Origin: Paraburkholderia bryophila
Lineage (GTDB): Bacteria; Pseudomonadota; Gammaproteobacteria; Burkholderiales; Burkholderiaceae
DNA: 64,000 nucleotides
Direction of reading: 5' to 3'
NCBI RefSeq assembly: GCF_013409255.1
Contig: NZ_JACCAS010000002.1
Location: 2,346,001 to 2,410,000 of the forward strand
Shown: in pieces, positions 19,141-28,821 of the stretch
Position numbering within the stretch: the stretch's first letter is position 1
Layout: every line of letters starts with the position of its first letter
The notes under the pieces: generated by a model
Databases searched by the model: none
Told to the model about the DNA's origin: nothing
Seen by the model: only the letters and a program-made list of their open reading frames with translations
Made by a program: the position numbers and the translations under genes

Positions 19141-20199
19141 ATGAACTCGCGCATCCATTCGCGCATGAACCAGACCATGACCACACCGACCGTCGTCGAA
19201 GTCGCACCGGAGGTCAAGCCGCCGAGCTTGCGAGCCAAACTCGCGCGTAATCCCGAGTGGTTCACCGTCGGGCTGATCGTGGTGACGTGCGTGATCGTCG
19301 GCGCGATCAATCCGCGCTTCTTTCAACTGGCCACGCTGTTCGATCTGCTGCATTCGGCTACCACGACATCGCTGTTTGCGCTGGGCACGCTGGTCGTGCT
19401 CGCGTCCGGCGGGATCGACGTGTCGTTCACCGCCATCGCCGCACTGACCATGTACGGCATCACGAAAGCGGTGTTCGCGTGGTGGCCCGACGCGCCGTTT
19501 GCGCTGATCCTGATGACCGGCGCGATTGGCGGTGTCATGCTGGGCGTGATCAACGGCTTGCTGGTGCATCGGTTGAAAGCGCCTTCGCTGATCGTCACGA
19601 TCGGCACGCAGTACCTGTATCGCGGGCTGTTGCTGACGTTCATCGGCACGTCGTTCTTCATGAACATTCCGCACAGCATGGATCGCTTCGGCCGCATTCC
19701 GCTGGTGTCTTTCCAAACGGCGGATGGTTTGCGCGCCGTGTTGCCCGTGTCAGTCGTGGCGCTGGTGGCGGCCGCACTCGTGACGTGGTGGCTGCTGAAC
19801 CGGACGATGATGGGACGCGGCGTTTACGCGATGGGCGGCAGCCTGGCGATTGCCGAGCGGCTCGGCTACAACCTGCGCGCGATCCATCTGTTCGTGTTCG
19901 GCTATACCGGCTTGCTGGCCGGCATTGCGGGCATTCTGCACGTATCGAACAACCGGCTCGCGAATCCGTTCGATCTGGTGGGCTCGGAACTCGATGTGAT
20001 TGCCGCGGTGATTCTGGGCGGCGCGCGCATTACCGGCGGCACGGGGACGGTGGCGGGCACGCTGCTCGGCGTGGTGCTCGTGACGTTGATCAACAACGTG
20101 CTGATTCTGGTGGGCGTGCCGAGTACCTGGCAGAAGGTGATTATCGGCGCGTTCATTCTGATTGCCGGCACGCTGTTCGCGTTTCAGCGGAAGAATTGA
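19141..20199 (+). CDS. ABC importer permease 2 (RbsC/LsrD-like)
   Basis: A 352-residue inner-membrane permease. Motifs include LFALGTLVVLASGGIDVSFTAIAALTM, GVINGLLVHRLKAPSLIVTIGTQYLYRG, YAMGGSLAIAERLGYN and LDVIAAVILGGARITGGTGTV. A cytoplasmic N-terminal tail of about 40 residues precedes the first membrane segment. It is the last gene of the four-gene importer, with AGAAAGGACG upstream of the start. Two different permeases imply a heterodimeric channel like LsrCD, unlike the single-permease importer at 7791-8792. Confidence 0.9.
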   Translation: MNSRIHSRMNQTMTTPTVVEVAPEVKPPSLRAKLARNPEWFTVGLIVVTCVIVGAINPRFFQLATLFDLLHSATTTSLFALGTLVVLASGGIDVSFTAIAALTMYGITKAVFAWWPDAPFALILMTGAIGGVMLGVINGLLVHRLKAPSLIVTIGTQYLYRGLLLTFIGTSFFMNIPHSMDRFGRIPLVSFQTADGLRAVLPVSVVALVAAALVTWWLLNRTMMGRGVYAMGGSLAIAERLGYNLRAIHLFVFGYTGLLAGIAGILHVSNNRLANPFDLVGSELDVIAAVILGGARITGGTGTVAGTLLGVVLVTLINNVLILVGVPSTWQKVIIGAFILIAGTLFAFQRKN

Positions 20200-20217
20200 A
20201 TGTGGCGGTGTTGAGCG

Positions 20218-20263
20218 CGGCTTGCCGCGCGACGCGTTGCGCTGTGCGGCAAGCCGGTTTATT
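20218..20263. terminator. Probable bidirectional terminator between permease 2 and the DeoR gene
   Basis: CGGCTTGCCGC at 20218-20228 pairs perfectly with GCGGCAAGCCG at 20246-20256 and is followed by GTTTATTT. It sits between convergent genes, just after the permease stop and overlapping the end of the regulator gene. The 17-base loop is long for a classical terminator. Confidence 0.6.
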
Positions 20264-20984
20264 TACGCTTGCGCGGCGTTTGACCGGCTTCGGTGATGAT
20301 CGAATCGAAGTCGTCGACCTGCGAGAAACGCACGGCCTTGACGACGCCGAACTTGCTCTTGTCCACCACCAGATGACGCTCCACGGCGCTCGCCATCGCG
20401 GCCTGTTTGAGCGCGACTTCATGGAAATTCCAGCAGGTGACGCCGCGCGCGGTGTCTACGCCGCCCGCCGAAATAAACGCCTTGTTGATGCCCATGCGGC
20501 GCAGCATTTCCAGACTTTCTTCGCCTGCGAATGAATCCGAAGAGGGAATGTAGACGCCGCCTAGCAGGATCATTCGCACATTCGGTTTGCGCCGCAAAAT
20601 CTCCGCGACGTTCAGCGAATAACACACCACGGTCACGTGGCGTTCAATGGGAATCAGCCGGGCCAAGGTGGTGAGCGTTGTACCGCAATCGATAAACAAC
20701 GTTTCGTTATCGCCAATCAGACCTGCCGCCACGGCAGACGCTTCCGCTTTGGCCTGCGCGAAATGATCTTTCTCTTCTTCGAGCGAATAGCCGGCGTTAT
20801 TCGGCACATCCGTCGCGCTGACGATGTAACCGCCGAGATAGGTGAATCGTTCGGGACTGCCGGCGATGTCGCGGCGGACAGTCATCTCCGAGACGTTCAG
20901 CAGGCTTGCGGCGTCGCGCAAGCGCATGACGTTCTGCTTGGCCAGCGCTTCGGCGAGGGCGCGGAGGCGATCGGGTTTCAGCAT
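20259..20984 (-). CDS. DeoR-family transcriptional regulator
   Basis: A 241-residue regulator with an N-terminal DeoR helix-turn-helix (LAEALAKQNVMRLRDAASLLNVSEMTVRRDIAG) and a C-terminal sugar-phosphate sensing domain: LFIDCGTTLTTLARLIPIERHVTVVCYSLNVAEIL, then ILLGGVYIPSSDSFAGEE and KAFISAGGVD. This domain shares the ribose-5-phosphate isomerase-like fold, so the likely inducer is a phosphorylated sugar, here perhaps deoxyribose-5-phosphate. It is convergent with the importer operon. The motif at 21039-21052 upstream of its start also occurs before deoC, consistent with autoregulation and control of the locus. Confidence 0.88.
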   Translation of the reverse strand: MLKPDRLRALAEALAKQNVMRLRDAASLLNVSEMTVRRDIAGSPERFTYLGGYIVSATDVPNNAGYSLEEEKDHFAQAKAEASAVAAGLIGDNETLFIDCGTTLTTLARLIPIERHVTVVCYSLNVAEILRRKPNVRMILLGGVYIPSSDSFAGEESLEMLRRMGINKAFISAGGVDTARGVTCWNFHEVALKQAAMASAVERHLVVDKSKFGVVKAVRFSQVDDFDSIITEAGQTPRKRK

Positions 20985-21038
20985 GGAGGTCCTGTCGCGC
21001 GATGTGGGAGGTCGTTATGTTTTGTACGGTTTGATGGG

Positions 21039-21052
21039 AGAATTATAACAAG
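21039..21052 (-). promoter_or_regulatory. Candidate operator upstream of the DeoR gene
   Basis: CTTGTTATAATTCT on the minus strand, 55 bases before the DeoR-family start, matches 13 of 14 positions of the site upstream of deoC. A second CGTTATGTTTT sequence lies 20 bases closer to the gene on the plus strand, giving an inverted GTTAT/ATAAC pair. Confidence 0.5.
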
Positions 21053-21189
21053 GTGTGTGGGTCGCGGCGAGGGCGATTATCGGATTCCCGACTGTTAAAT
21101 GCAGGGCGATTCTGAATGAATAAACCTTCAACGCCAAACGGCCGGAATGGGCCGATTGACGATGACGGTTCGGTAAAACGACGTGACGC

Positions 21190-21666
21190 TTATTTTGCTG
21201 CGGCTGCGCGTTCTATTGCGGCGATGTCGATTTTTTTCATGGTCATCATGGATTCCATCGCACGCTTTCCGGCTTCGCGATCGGACCCGGTGACGAGTTC
21301 GAGCAAGCGCCTGGGCGTGATCTGCCACGAAAAGCCCCAGCGGTCTTTGCACCATCCGCAAGGCGCTTCCGCTCCGCCATTGCCGACAATGGCGTTCCAA
21401 TAGCGGTCGGTTTCTTCCTGGGTATCGGTCTCAACCATGAAACTGATCGCCTCGTTCGGCTTGTAGTTGGGGCCGCCGTTCAGCCCCACGAAGCGCCGCC
21501 CGAGCACGGTGAACTCGACCGTCAGATCCGGGCCTTGGCCCACTCCCGGTATCGGGGAGGGATGGCCTGCATCGACATGACTATCGGGGAAGGTCGCGGC
21601 GTAAAACTCCGCGGCCTCACGTGCTCTGCCTTGATCGAACCACAAGCATGTTACTAGCTCGGCCAT
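21190..21666 (-). CDS. VOC-fold protein (PhnB / 3-demethylubiquinone methyltransferase-like)
   Basis: A 158-residue protein of the glyoxalase/VOC superfamily, PhnB-like branch: VTCLWFDQGRAREAAEFYAATFPDS, VEFTVLGRRFVGLNGGPNYKPNEAISF and WCKDRWGFSWQITPRRLLEL. Members are often mislabelled 3-demethylubiquinone-9 3-methyltransferase; no methyltransferase motif is present. ATG 21666 has AAGGAGAG nine bases upstream and gives the family-typical N-terminus. Substrate unknown. Confidence 0.82.
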   Translation of the reverse strand: MAELVTCLWFDQGRAREAAEFYAATFPDSHVDAGHPSPIPGVGQGPDLTVEFTVLGRRFVGLNGGPNYKPNEAISFMVETDTQEETDRYWNAIVGNGGAEAPCGWCKDRWGFSWQITPRRLLELVTGSDREAGKRAMESMMTMKKIDIAAIERAAAAK

Positions 21667-21784
21667 TGCACTCTCCTTGTAGAAACTCGCACTATCGACT
21701 GGTTTCGAAGCAAGCGCCAAGAGTCCACATTGTCGAGACAGTTGGCACTCTTGCTGACACGATCCCGGTTGTCGAGTTCCTGAT

Positions 21785-22201
21785 TTACGGAAAGCCGAGT
21801 CCCGCCGGGTCCCGCTTGATCGCGACGCACTTTATCTCGACCAGCAAGCCCGCACCGGCGAGTTCCGATACGCCGATGGCGGTCCATGCGTAGGTGCCTC
21901 GTGGGAACACGCGATTCTTGACCTCGCGGAATACAGGCATATGCGTGCTCATTTGCACGTGGTACGTCGTCATGTCGACAACGTCCTCGAACGTACAACC
22001 GGCCGCTTGCAGTACTACGCGCAGGTTCTCCCAGCAGGCCATGAATTGCGCCTCGGGATCGGCAATGACGTCGAGATCCGCCGTGCGACCGACCTGGCCG
22101 GCGCAGAAAACGGTGGCGCCGACTTTCACGGCGGGGACATAGCCTGCACGCTCGACAATGAGTTGCATCGTCGGAGGGATGATCAATTCGCGGTCTGTCA
22201 T
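21785..22201 (-). CDS. RidA/YjgF-family protein
   Basis: A 138-residue RidA-family protein. Visible signatures are KVGATVFCAGQVGRTADLDVIADPEAQFMACWENLRVVLQAAG and a C-terminal GAGLLVEIKCVAIKR, where the canonical imine-deaminase Arg/Glu region lies (usual form VEIE-VA). The family hydrolyses reactive enamine/imine intermediates or, in subgroups, acts in specific catabolic pathways. It lies in a minus-strand run of small enzyme genes (PhzF, GNAT, RidA) separated by 50-70 bases. No pathway is evident. Confidence 0.85.
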   Translation of the reverse strand: MTDRELIIPPTMQLIVERAGYVPAVKVGATVFCAGQVGRTADLDVIADPEAQFMACWENLRVVLQAAGCTFEDVVDMTTYHVQMSTHMPVFREVKNRVFPRGTYAWTAIGVSELAGAGLLVEIKCVAIKRDPAGLGFP

Positions 22202-22258
22202 GGGGTTTTCCGTTGCCGGGTTGAGGCGGTGACTTGCAGTGTTTCGAATTTCGGTTCG

Positions 22259-22771
22259 TTAGTCTCGGGCGACCATCACTTTGTTCTCGTGTTTGACGCC
22301 GCCAAGCTCAAAGTACGTTACGCCGTGCTGCAGCATCCCGCGGGAATGGTAAAAAGAAATGGCCTTCTCATTGTGTGAGTTGACCATCAGCCAGATGGCT
22401 CGATTGCCGGTTCTCTCCATGGCAATGCCTCTGGCTTGAGCCAGCAATGCGGACCCGATACCACAGCCCGCGAAAGAGTCCTGGATGTAGAGCGTTTCGA
22501 TCTCGGTGGAAACATCGGCATGGGGAGAACCTAAGCGCATGACGATATAGCCGGCGAGATTGCCTTCTGCCTCGGCGATTAACAGAACGACTTGTGGGTC
22601 GTTCATTAGCGCGAGAACTTTCTCTGGCGTGAATGTCGTCAGGACATAGCGCGCGATGATTTCGGACACGCCACCCGCTGCGTAGGTATGCACCCACACC
22701 TGCGCGCCAAGTACCGCGATACGTGCTGCGTCGGCCGGCTCGGCCGCTCTTATTGAATGCGTCGCTATCAT
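22259..22771 (-). CDS. GNAT-family N-acetyltransferase
   Basis: A 170-residue acetyltransferase. The acetyl-CoA binding motif A is ETLYIQDSFAGCGIGSALLAQARGIAM (Q/R-x-x-G-x-G/A type), followed by NRAIWLMVNSHNEKAISFYHSRGM, the usual motif B. The N-terminus IRAAEPADAARIAVLG is typical of the Acetyltransf_1 fold. The acceptor is unknown. It lies between RidA and PhzF genes on the same strand. Confidence 0.88.
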   Translation of the reverse strand: MIATHSIRAAEPADAARIAVLGAQVWVHTYAAGGVSEIIARYVLTTFTPEKVLALMNDPQVVLLIAEAEGNLAGYIVMRLGSPHADVSTEIETLYIQDSFAGCGIGSALLAQARGIAMERTGNRAIWLMVNSHNEKAISFYHSRGMLQHGVTYFELGGVKHENKVMVARD

Positions 22772-22838
22772 CTTTGTTCTTTTCGGGGGAGTTGGCCGGG
22801 CCGCGCGGAATTGGCGCGTGCGGAAATCTGACGGCTGG

Positions 22839-23711
22839 TCAAATTTCCACGTGCTTGGAACTCGGCACCACCGCCTTACCTCCCGCCATCAACCGCGAAA
22901 TTCCGCAGTCGGAAATTTCAAGGTTCACGTTGATGACGCTCGGCGACGCGGGTTGCATCAATCGTCCCTGTTCTATGGTTATGTGCCGATCTTCGATTCC
23001 CATCCGGTCGTGCAGAAAACACGCTAACGGTCCTGCGGCCGTGCCGGTCGCCGACTCTTCGTTAATGCCGAATCTTGGGGCAAACATGCGTGTTCCCGCG
23101 TGACGTCCCGCGACTTTTGTCGAGGTGCAGTAAAGGTAATAACCGATCAGGTCGAGTTCATCGCTGATTGCCTTGATGGCCGGAAAATCCGGGCGTGCTT
23201 CGGCGACACAGCGTTCGTCGGGCAATGCGATGATGAGGAACCGGTTGCCGGTGCTGACCACGGTGGGCATGACATGGAAATCCGCCGGCAGCGTTCCTAT
23301 CGACTGCGCGATTCTCGTGACGAGAGCGGATTTTCCATCGATTTCGCTATACGTAGGCGAGCGCTGCTCCATAAGTACCTCGCCGCCTTCAACCAGAACG
23401 CTGCGGCAACCATCGACGGTCTCTTTCGTTAGCCATCCATCAGCCACCTTTCCAAGTTGGCGGAGGAGAGAGAACGTAGCAATGGTTGCGTGTCCGCAAT
23501 GCGCAATCTGGCGTGTCGGCGTGAAGAACTCCAGCTTGATTGTGGCTATCTCCGACCTCGAGACGAAAGCGGTTTCGGACAATCCGACCTGCCGTGCCAC
23601 CTCAAGCTTCTGAGTGTCATTCAGCGCATCGCCTTCGGTCACCACGCCGGCAGGGTTGCCGCCTGCTTCGTTATCGGTCAAGGAGTTGACGAAGTGCACG
23701 TCAATTCGCAT
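22839..23711 (-). CDS. PhzF-family isomerase/epimerase
   Basis: A 290-residue PhzF-type protein (diaminopimelate-epimerase-like double-barrel fold). Motifs include MRIDVHFVNSLTDNEAGGNPAGVV, the catalytic Glu region RQVGLSETAFVS, FTPTRQIAHCGHATIATF and MFAPRFGINEESATGTAAGPLACFL. ATG 23711 is preceded by GGAGAACTT and yields the standard N-terminus. No other phenazine genes occur, so it is one of the many uncharacterised homologues and not evidence for phenazine synthesis. It is divergent from the sulfatase gene. Confidence 0.88.
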   Translation of the reverse strand: MRIDVHFVNSLTDNEAGGNPAGVVTEGDALNDTQKLEVARQVGLSETAFVSRSEIATIKLEFFTPTRQIAHCGHATIATFSLLRQLGKVADGWLTKETVDGCRSVLVEGGEVLMEQRSPTYSEIDGKSALVTRIAQSIGTLPADFHVMPTVVSTGNRFLIIALPDERCVAEARPDFPAIKAISDELDLIGYYLYCTSTKVAGRHAGTRMFAPRFGINEESATGTAAGPLACFLHDRMGIEDRHITIEQGRLMQPASPSVINVNLEISDCGISRLMAGGKAVVPSSKHVEI

Positions 23712-24005
23712 AAGTTCTCCAGGAAATGCAAGCGCGGCGGCCAAGAGAACCGGCGCCGGGGTTTGGGGAAGGCTCAGATTGTCGACGTTCTGACGCAGTC
23801 GCGCGAGTACTGATCGCGGGCAACTGCGTTTGCTGACATTCCGTAATGTTGAATTCTATAAATGGACGACTGTCAAGCCGATTATTTTTCCCGGCCTGTG
23901 AGACAGATCGACACAGAACATGTATTAATGACGTCGGCACAACAGTAGCGAAGTCGGCTTGCAGGCTTGAGCCGCCAGTTGAGACATGCAACTCGAGAGG
24001 GAACC

Positions 24006-26422
24006 ATGAAGATGGTTTTGAGTATAGCGGTCCGCACTTTTGTCACGACCAGCCTGGCGGGTGGTGCATCGGTCATCCAGGCACAAAACGTCCTGCCACC
24101 GCCGGCTCAGCCCTTCAAGGGCAAAATCGAACTGCGCGCCAAAGACTCCAAGGTCGACTTTCCGCGCCAGACCACCGCGCCGGCCGGTGCCCCGAATATC
24201 CTGCTGGTCCTGCTCGACGACGTAGGCTTCGGCGCGGCCAGCACGTTCGGCGGCCCAGTCGATACGCCCACGCTCGAACAGCTCGCGCAGCATGGTTTGC
24301 GCTACAACGAATTCCACACCACGGCCATGTGTTCGCCGACACGCGCTGCGCTGCTATCCGGTCGCAACCATCATTCGGTCCACACCGGCCAGATCATGGA
24401 AATGGCGACGGGCTACCCGGGCTACGACTCGCTGGTAGGCCGCGATACGGCAGGGATCGGCGAAATCCTCCGGCAGAACGGCTGGAATACGGCCTGGTTC
24501 GGCAAGGATCACAACGTGCCCGATTGGGAAACGAGCCAGGCGGGGCCCTTCGACCGTTGGCCGACGGGCCTCGGCTTCGAGAAGTTCTACGGCTTCATTG
24601 GCGGCGACATGAACCAGTGGCGCCCGCTCCTCTTCGACAACACCACACCGATTGAACCGTATGTCGGCAAACCCGACTACAACCTCGACTACGACCTCGC
24701 CGATCAGGCTATCAAGTACGTCCAGACCCAGCATTCGATGGCGCCGGACAAACCGTTCTTCATCTACTACGCGCCGGGCGCCACGCACGCGCCGCATCAT
24801 CCGCGCAAGGAGTGGGTGGACATGTACCGTGGCAAATTCGATCAGGGATGGGACGTGTTACGTGAGCAGACGCTCGCACGTCAGAAGCAACTCGGTATCG
24901 TGCCGCAAGATACCGATCTGACGAAGCGTTCGCCCGGCATTCCAGCATGGGACAGTCTGTCCGCGGACGACCGGAAGCTCTATTCCCGCATGATGGAAAT
25001 CTATGCGGGCTATCTGGAACAGACGGACTACAACGTGGGCCGCGTGATCAAGGCGATCGACGACATGGGGCTGTCGGACAATACGCTGGTGATCTACATC
25101 GTGGGCGACAACGGGGCGAGTGGGGAAGGCGGCGTGGGTGGTTCGACCAACCTCGAAGGCGCGATGAACGGTGTCGTGCCGACCACCGCGCAAATGCTGC
25201 CGAAGATCGACGATCTCGGCACCTGGAAAACCTATAACCATTTCCCGGTTGGCTGGGCGCACGCGCTCGACACGCCGTTCCAATGGACCAAGCAGATTGC
25301 GAGTCACTTCGGCGGGACGCGTAACGGCATGGTTATTTCGTGGCCGGCGCATATCAAGGAAGATGGGCAGATTCGCTCGCAGTGGCATCACGTGATCGAT
25401 ATTCTGCCCACCGTGCTGGATGTTTCTCACGTGCCGCAGCCGGTCGAAGTCAATGGTGTCAAACAACGGCCGATCGAAGGCGTCAGCATGGCCATACGTT
25501 CGATCAGCCGAACGCGCCTTCAACACGTCGCACGCAGTATTTCGAGCTGTTCGGCAATCGCGCGATCTATCACGACGGCTGGATCGCGGCGACCACGCCG
25601 ATCGCGCCGCCGTGGGCGACCGAGGTGCCGAATGTCGACGTGATCGACGGTTATAAATGGGAGCTGTACGACGTCGACAAGGACTTCAGCGAAGCGCACG
25701 ATCTCGCGGCGAGCGATCCCGCGAAACTGAAGCAGATGCAGAAGCTCTTCTACAGCGAAGCGCGCAAATACAACGTGCTGCCGCTCGATAACGACCGCGT
25801 GATGCGCCTCAATCCGTCGAACCGTCCGAGTCTGACGGCGGGCCGCACGTCCTACACCTACTATGCGGGCACCAAACGCATTCCCGAAGGGGTTGCGCCG
25901 GACATGAAGAACCGTTCGTGGAGCATCACCGCCAAAGTGGAGATTCCGAAGGAGGGCGCGCAAGGCATGATCGTGACGCTCGGCGGCCTGTTCGACGGCT
26001 GGGCGCTGTACCTCGACGAAGGCAAACCGGTCTTCCACTACAACTTTGCCAACGCGGCGCATTACAACATCGAGGGCGCTGAGGCGCTGACGCCGGGGTC
26101 GCATACGATCGTCTTCGATTTCAACTATGACGGCGGCGGGATTGGTAAAGGCGGCTTGGGAACCTTGACGGTGGATGGCAAACAGGTCGCGCAAGGACGT
26201 ATCGAACACACCGTGGCGGTGCGCTTCACCATGAGCGTAGAGACACTCGATATCGGCGAAGACACGGGCACGCCGGTGAATCTCAGCTACGACGTGCCAT
26301 TTACCTTTACCGGCAAGATCGACACCGTCACGATCGATCTCAAGCCGCACGACGCGGCGTCGGCTTCGATGCAGAAGGAAGTCGAGCGCAAGGCGGCCGA
26401 AGCAGCCCTGTCGCGCGAATAG
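24006..26422 (+). pseudogene. Periplasmic sulfatase, broken by a single-base frameshift
   Basis: Reading frame 1 (24006-25493) encodes a signal peptide ending in QAQ, the metal-binding NILLVLLDDVGFG, and the formylglycine site Cys109 in AMCSPTRAALLSGRN. Similarity continues to IEGVSMA, then jumps frame: the next codons in the other frame read TFDQPNAPSTRRTQYFELFGNRAIYHDGW and continue to 26422. Inserting one base after GCC at 25491-25493 restores one frame of 805 residues; the span of 2417 bases is one short of a multiple of three. It is either a true pseudogene or a base-calling error. The maturase gene follows directly, as expected for a working pair. Substrate unknown. Confidence 0.88.
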
Positions 26423-26430
26423 AACCCGCC

Positions 26431-27759
26431 ATGATCGACTCGCACGCAGCAGACACACACGCATCGTCCGCCTTTTCCGACGCCGCGAAGCAGAGCTTTC
26501 ACGCCATGTCGAAGCCAAGCGGCTCCGATTGCAATCTCGATTGCGAGTACTGCTTCTACCTCGAGAAAGAGGCGCTTTATCCGAGCGAGCGCAAGCGTCG
26601 CATGAGTGACGACGTGCTCAGCGACTACGTGCGCAACTACATCGCGTCGCAGCCGCCCGGCCATGAGGTAGCGTTCACGTGGCAAGGCGGCGAGCCCACC
26701 TTGCTCGGGATCGACTTCTACAAACGCGCCATAGCGCTGCAAAAGCACTTTGGCGCCGGCCGCACCATCACCAATAGTTTCCAGACCAACGGACTGCTGC
26801 TGGACGATACGTGGTGCCAGTTCTTCGCCGATGAGGACTTTCTGATCGGACTATCGATCGACGGTCCCGCGGACATTCACGACGAGTACCGGATCACGAA
26901 GGGCGGCAAGCCGAGTCACGCGCTGGTGGTGAGTGCGCTGGAACGGCTCAGGAAACATGGCGCTCGTTTCAACGTGCTGGCCTGCGTCAATCGACGCAGT
27001 TCGCGAGAGCCGCTACGGGTCTACGAATTCCTGCGCTCGCTGGGCGTGGAATATGTGCAGTTCATTCCGGTGGTCGAACGGCGCGCGGATCCGGCCAGCG
27101 AAGCGATTGGACTCACGCTGCAGGGTCCCGGCGGGAAGGTGTTGCTGAAGGCGCGACCGGACACGGCTGAGCGCCTCACAGACTGGTCCGTCTTGCCTGA
27201 GGACTACGGCAACTTTCTGAATGCGATTTTCGACGTATGGGTGCGTCGCGACGTCGGCCAATGCTATGTGATGAACTTCGAATGGGCGCTGGCCAATTAC
27301 ATGGGCGAACCCGGCGCCGCGTGCCACCATCAGCCGACCTGCGGCAACGCGGTCGTGGTCGAACACAATGGCGACGTCTATGCCTGCGATCATTTCGTTT
27401 ATCCGGAATATCGCCTGGGCAATCTCTCCGAGGCGTCGCTGTCCAGCATGCTGGATTCACCGCAGCAAACCCAATTCGGCGAAGACAAACTCACGACGTT
27501 GCCGCAGCAATGCCGACAATGCAGCATGTTGCGCGGCTGCTGGGGCGGCTGCCCGAAGCATCGTTTTGCCGTGACGCGCGACGGCGAAGCGGGACTGAAT
27601 TTTCTCTGCGCAGGGTATTACCGTTTTTTCTCGCACGTCGCGCCTTATCTGCGCGTGCTGGCGGACCTGATTCGCAGCGATCGGCCTGCCAGTGACATCG
27701 TGAAGGCGACGCTGATGGTGGTTGGCGATTCCGTTGTGGGGAACACCTCCCGCGCTTAG
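26431..27759 (+). CDS. Anaerobic-type sulfatase-maturating enzyme (radical SAM/SPASM)
   Basis: A 442-residue radical SAM protein. The cluster ligands are Cys34, Cys38 and Cys41 (SDCNLDCEYCFYLEKE). These are followed by FTWQGGEPTLLG, LSIDGPADIHDEYR, and a Cys-rich SPASM region (CHHQPTCGNAVVVEHNGDVYACDHF, then QCRQCSMLRGCWGGCPKHRF) for auxiliary [4Fe-4S] clusters. This is the anSME family, which converts the sulfatase active-site Cys or Ser to formylglycine in the cytoplasm before export, without needing oxygen. It starts eight bases after the sulfatase stop, clearly the same operon. Its integrity next to a frameshifted client is notable. Confidence 0.93.
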   Translation: MIDSHAADTHASSAFSDAAKQSFHAMSKPSGSDCNLDCEYCFYLEKEALYPSERKRRMSDDVLSDYVRNYIASQPPGHEVAFTWQGGEPTLLGIDFYKRAIALQKHFGAGRTITNSFQTNGLLLDDTWCQFFADEDFLIGLSIDGPADIHDEYRITKGGKPSHALVVSALERLRKHGARFNVLACVNRRSSREPLRVYEFLRSLGVEYVQFIPVVERRADPASEAIGLTLQGPGGKVLLKARPDTAERLTDWSVLPEDYGNFLNAIFDVWVRRDVGQCYVMNFEWALANYMGEPGAACHHQPTCGNAVVVEHNGDVYACDHFVYPEYRLGNLSEASLSSMLDSPQQTQFGEDKLTTLPQQCRQCSMLRGCWGGCPKHRFAVTRDGEAGLNFLCAGYYRFFSHVAPYLRVLADLIRSDRPASDIVKATLMVVGDSVVGNTSRA

Positions 27760-27802
27760 CGTGGCTATCTGGACGGCCCATTAAACCCGCGAATCCCTCG
27801 GC

Positions 27803-28705
27803 CTATTCTCGCAAGTCCGCACGCTCACCCTCGCATTCGAGCCATGCGCGAAACAGCGCGACCAGTTCATCGGCCGACTTCTCATCCGGCACGTACGTGC
27901 AATAGCTCCGCGACGCGAGTCGAGGACCGGCGAACGGTGTGACAAGCCGGCCGGCCGCGAGATCGTCGGCGATCAGCGCGGTCGGTCCCATCGCGATACC
28001 GATTCCGTCGACGGCGGCTTGCAACGTCAGATAGAAGTGGTCGAAGGTCAGCGCCGCAGCCGGGGTGAGTGCGGCAATCTCTGCCCTCGCCAGCCAGTCC
28101 GGCCAAAGCCGCGGCAGACTCGACGTATGCAGCAACGTGTGCTGCCGGATGTCTTCGGGTGTTGGCAGCGGCAGTCGCTGCAACAACGCCGGACTGCAGA
28201 CCGGGATCCGCTCTTCGGCCAGGAATGGCCGCATCGAATAGCCGTAGAAAGTATCCGGACCACCCCGGATGATGACCTCATAACTCCCCGGCAGACTTTC
28301 CACCGGTTCGTTCGACGTTTCTACGTTGACGTCCACACCGGGATGCGCGGCGCGGAATGTGGCCAGTCGCGGCACCAGCCACCGCAACGTGAAGGTGGCG
28401 GGCGCGTTCACGGAGAGGGTCCGCGAAACCGGTTGAGGCAGACCGTATTTCGCGGTGGCTTGCGAGATGTGCTCGAACAGCGGACCGATTTCCGCCAGGT
28501 AGGCTCTGGCCGCCGGTGTCAGCGCCACGCGCCGGTTGTGCCGTTCAAACAGCAATGCGCCAAGCCATTCCTCGAGCAGGCGCACCTGCTGGCTGACCGC
28601 GCCGTGCGTGACGTGCAATTCGGCAGCGGCGTCCTTGAAGCTGCCGAGCCGGCCCGCGGCTTCGAAAGCGCGCAGTGCATTGAGCGGAGGCAATAGCCGT
28701 TTCAT
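27803..28705 (-). CDS. LysR-type regulator, GcvA-like
   Basis: A 300-residue regulator with the GcvA-branch N-terminus: LLPPLNALRAFEAAGRLGSFKDAAAELHVTHGAVSQQVRLLEEWLG. The effector domain follows (TLSVNAPATFTLRWLVPRL, PGVDVNVETSNEPVE, GIGIAMGPTALIADDLAAGRLV). It is divergent from an EamA transporter gene 116 bases away and probably controls it (inference). It ends just after the sulfatase maturase gene, convergent to it. Confidence 0.88.
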   Translation of the reverse strand: MKRLLPPLNALRAFEAAGRLGSFKDAAAELHVTHGAVSQQVRLLEEWLGALLFERHNRRVALTPAARAYLAEIGPLFEHISQATAKYGLPQPVSRTLSVNAPATFTLRWLVPRLATFRAAHPGVDVNVETSNEPVESLPGSYEVIIRGGPDTFYGYSMRPFLAEERIPVCSPALLQRLPLPTPEDIRQHTLLHTSSLPRLWPDWLARAEIAALTPAAALTFDHFYLTLQAAVDGIGIAMGPTALIADDLAAGRLVTPFAGPRLASRSYCTYVPDEKSADELVALFRAWLECEGERADLRE

Positions 28706-28821
28706 TCGGAGTAGTTTATCTAACGCGAATTGAAAATTTATCTGAGTTGTTCGCGGGTCACAAGATAGATATTCTATTTACTCCATTGAATTGATCCCTT
28801 CTTTTGTGGCCCGAATTCCGC

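Noticed and set aside
16461..20199. Autoinducer-2 (Lsr) uptake system
   Set aside because: The binding protein and two-permease layout resemble Lsr, but lsrK, lsrF and lsrG are absent; the neighbours are deoC and a PfkB kinase, which favour a deoxysugar ligand.
22839..23711. Phenazine biosynthesis
   Set aside because: Only a PhzF-family homologue is present; none of the other phz genes occur.
25340..26422. Second, independent gene after the sulfatase
   Set aside because: The frame from 25494 continues sulfatase sequence exactly where the first frame loses it, so it is one gene with a frameshift.
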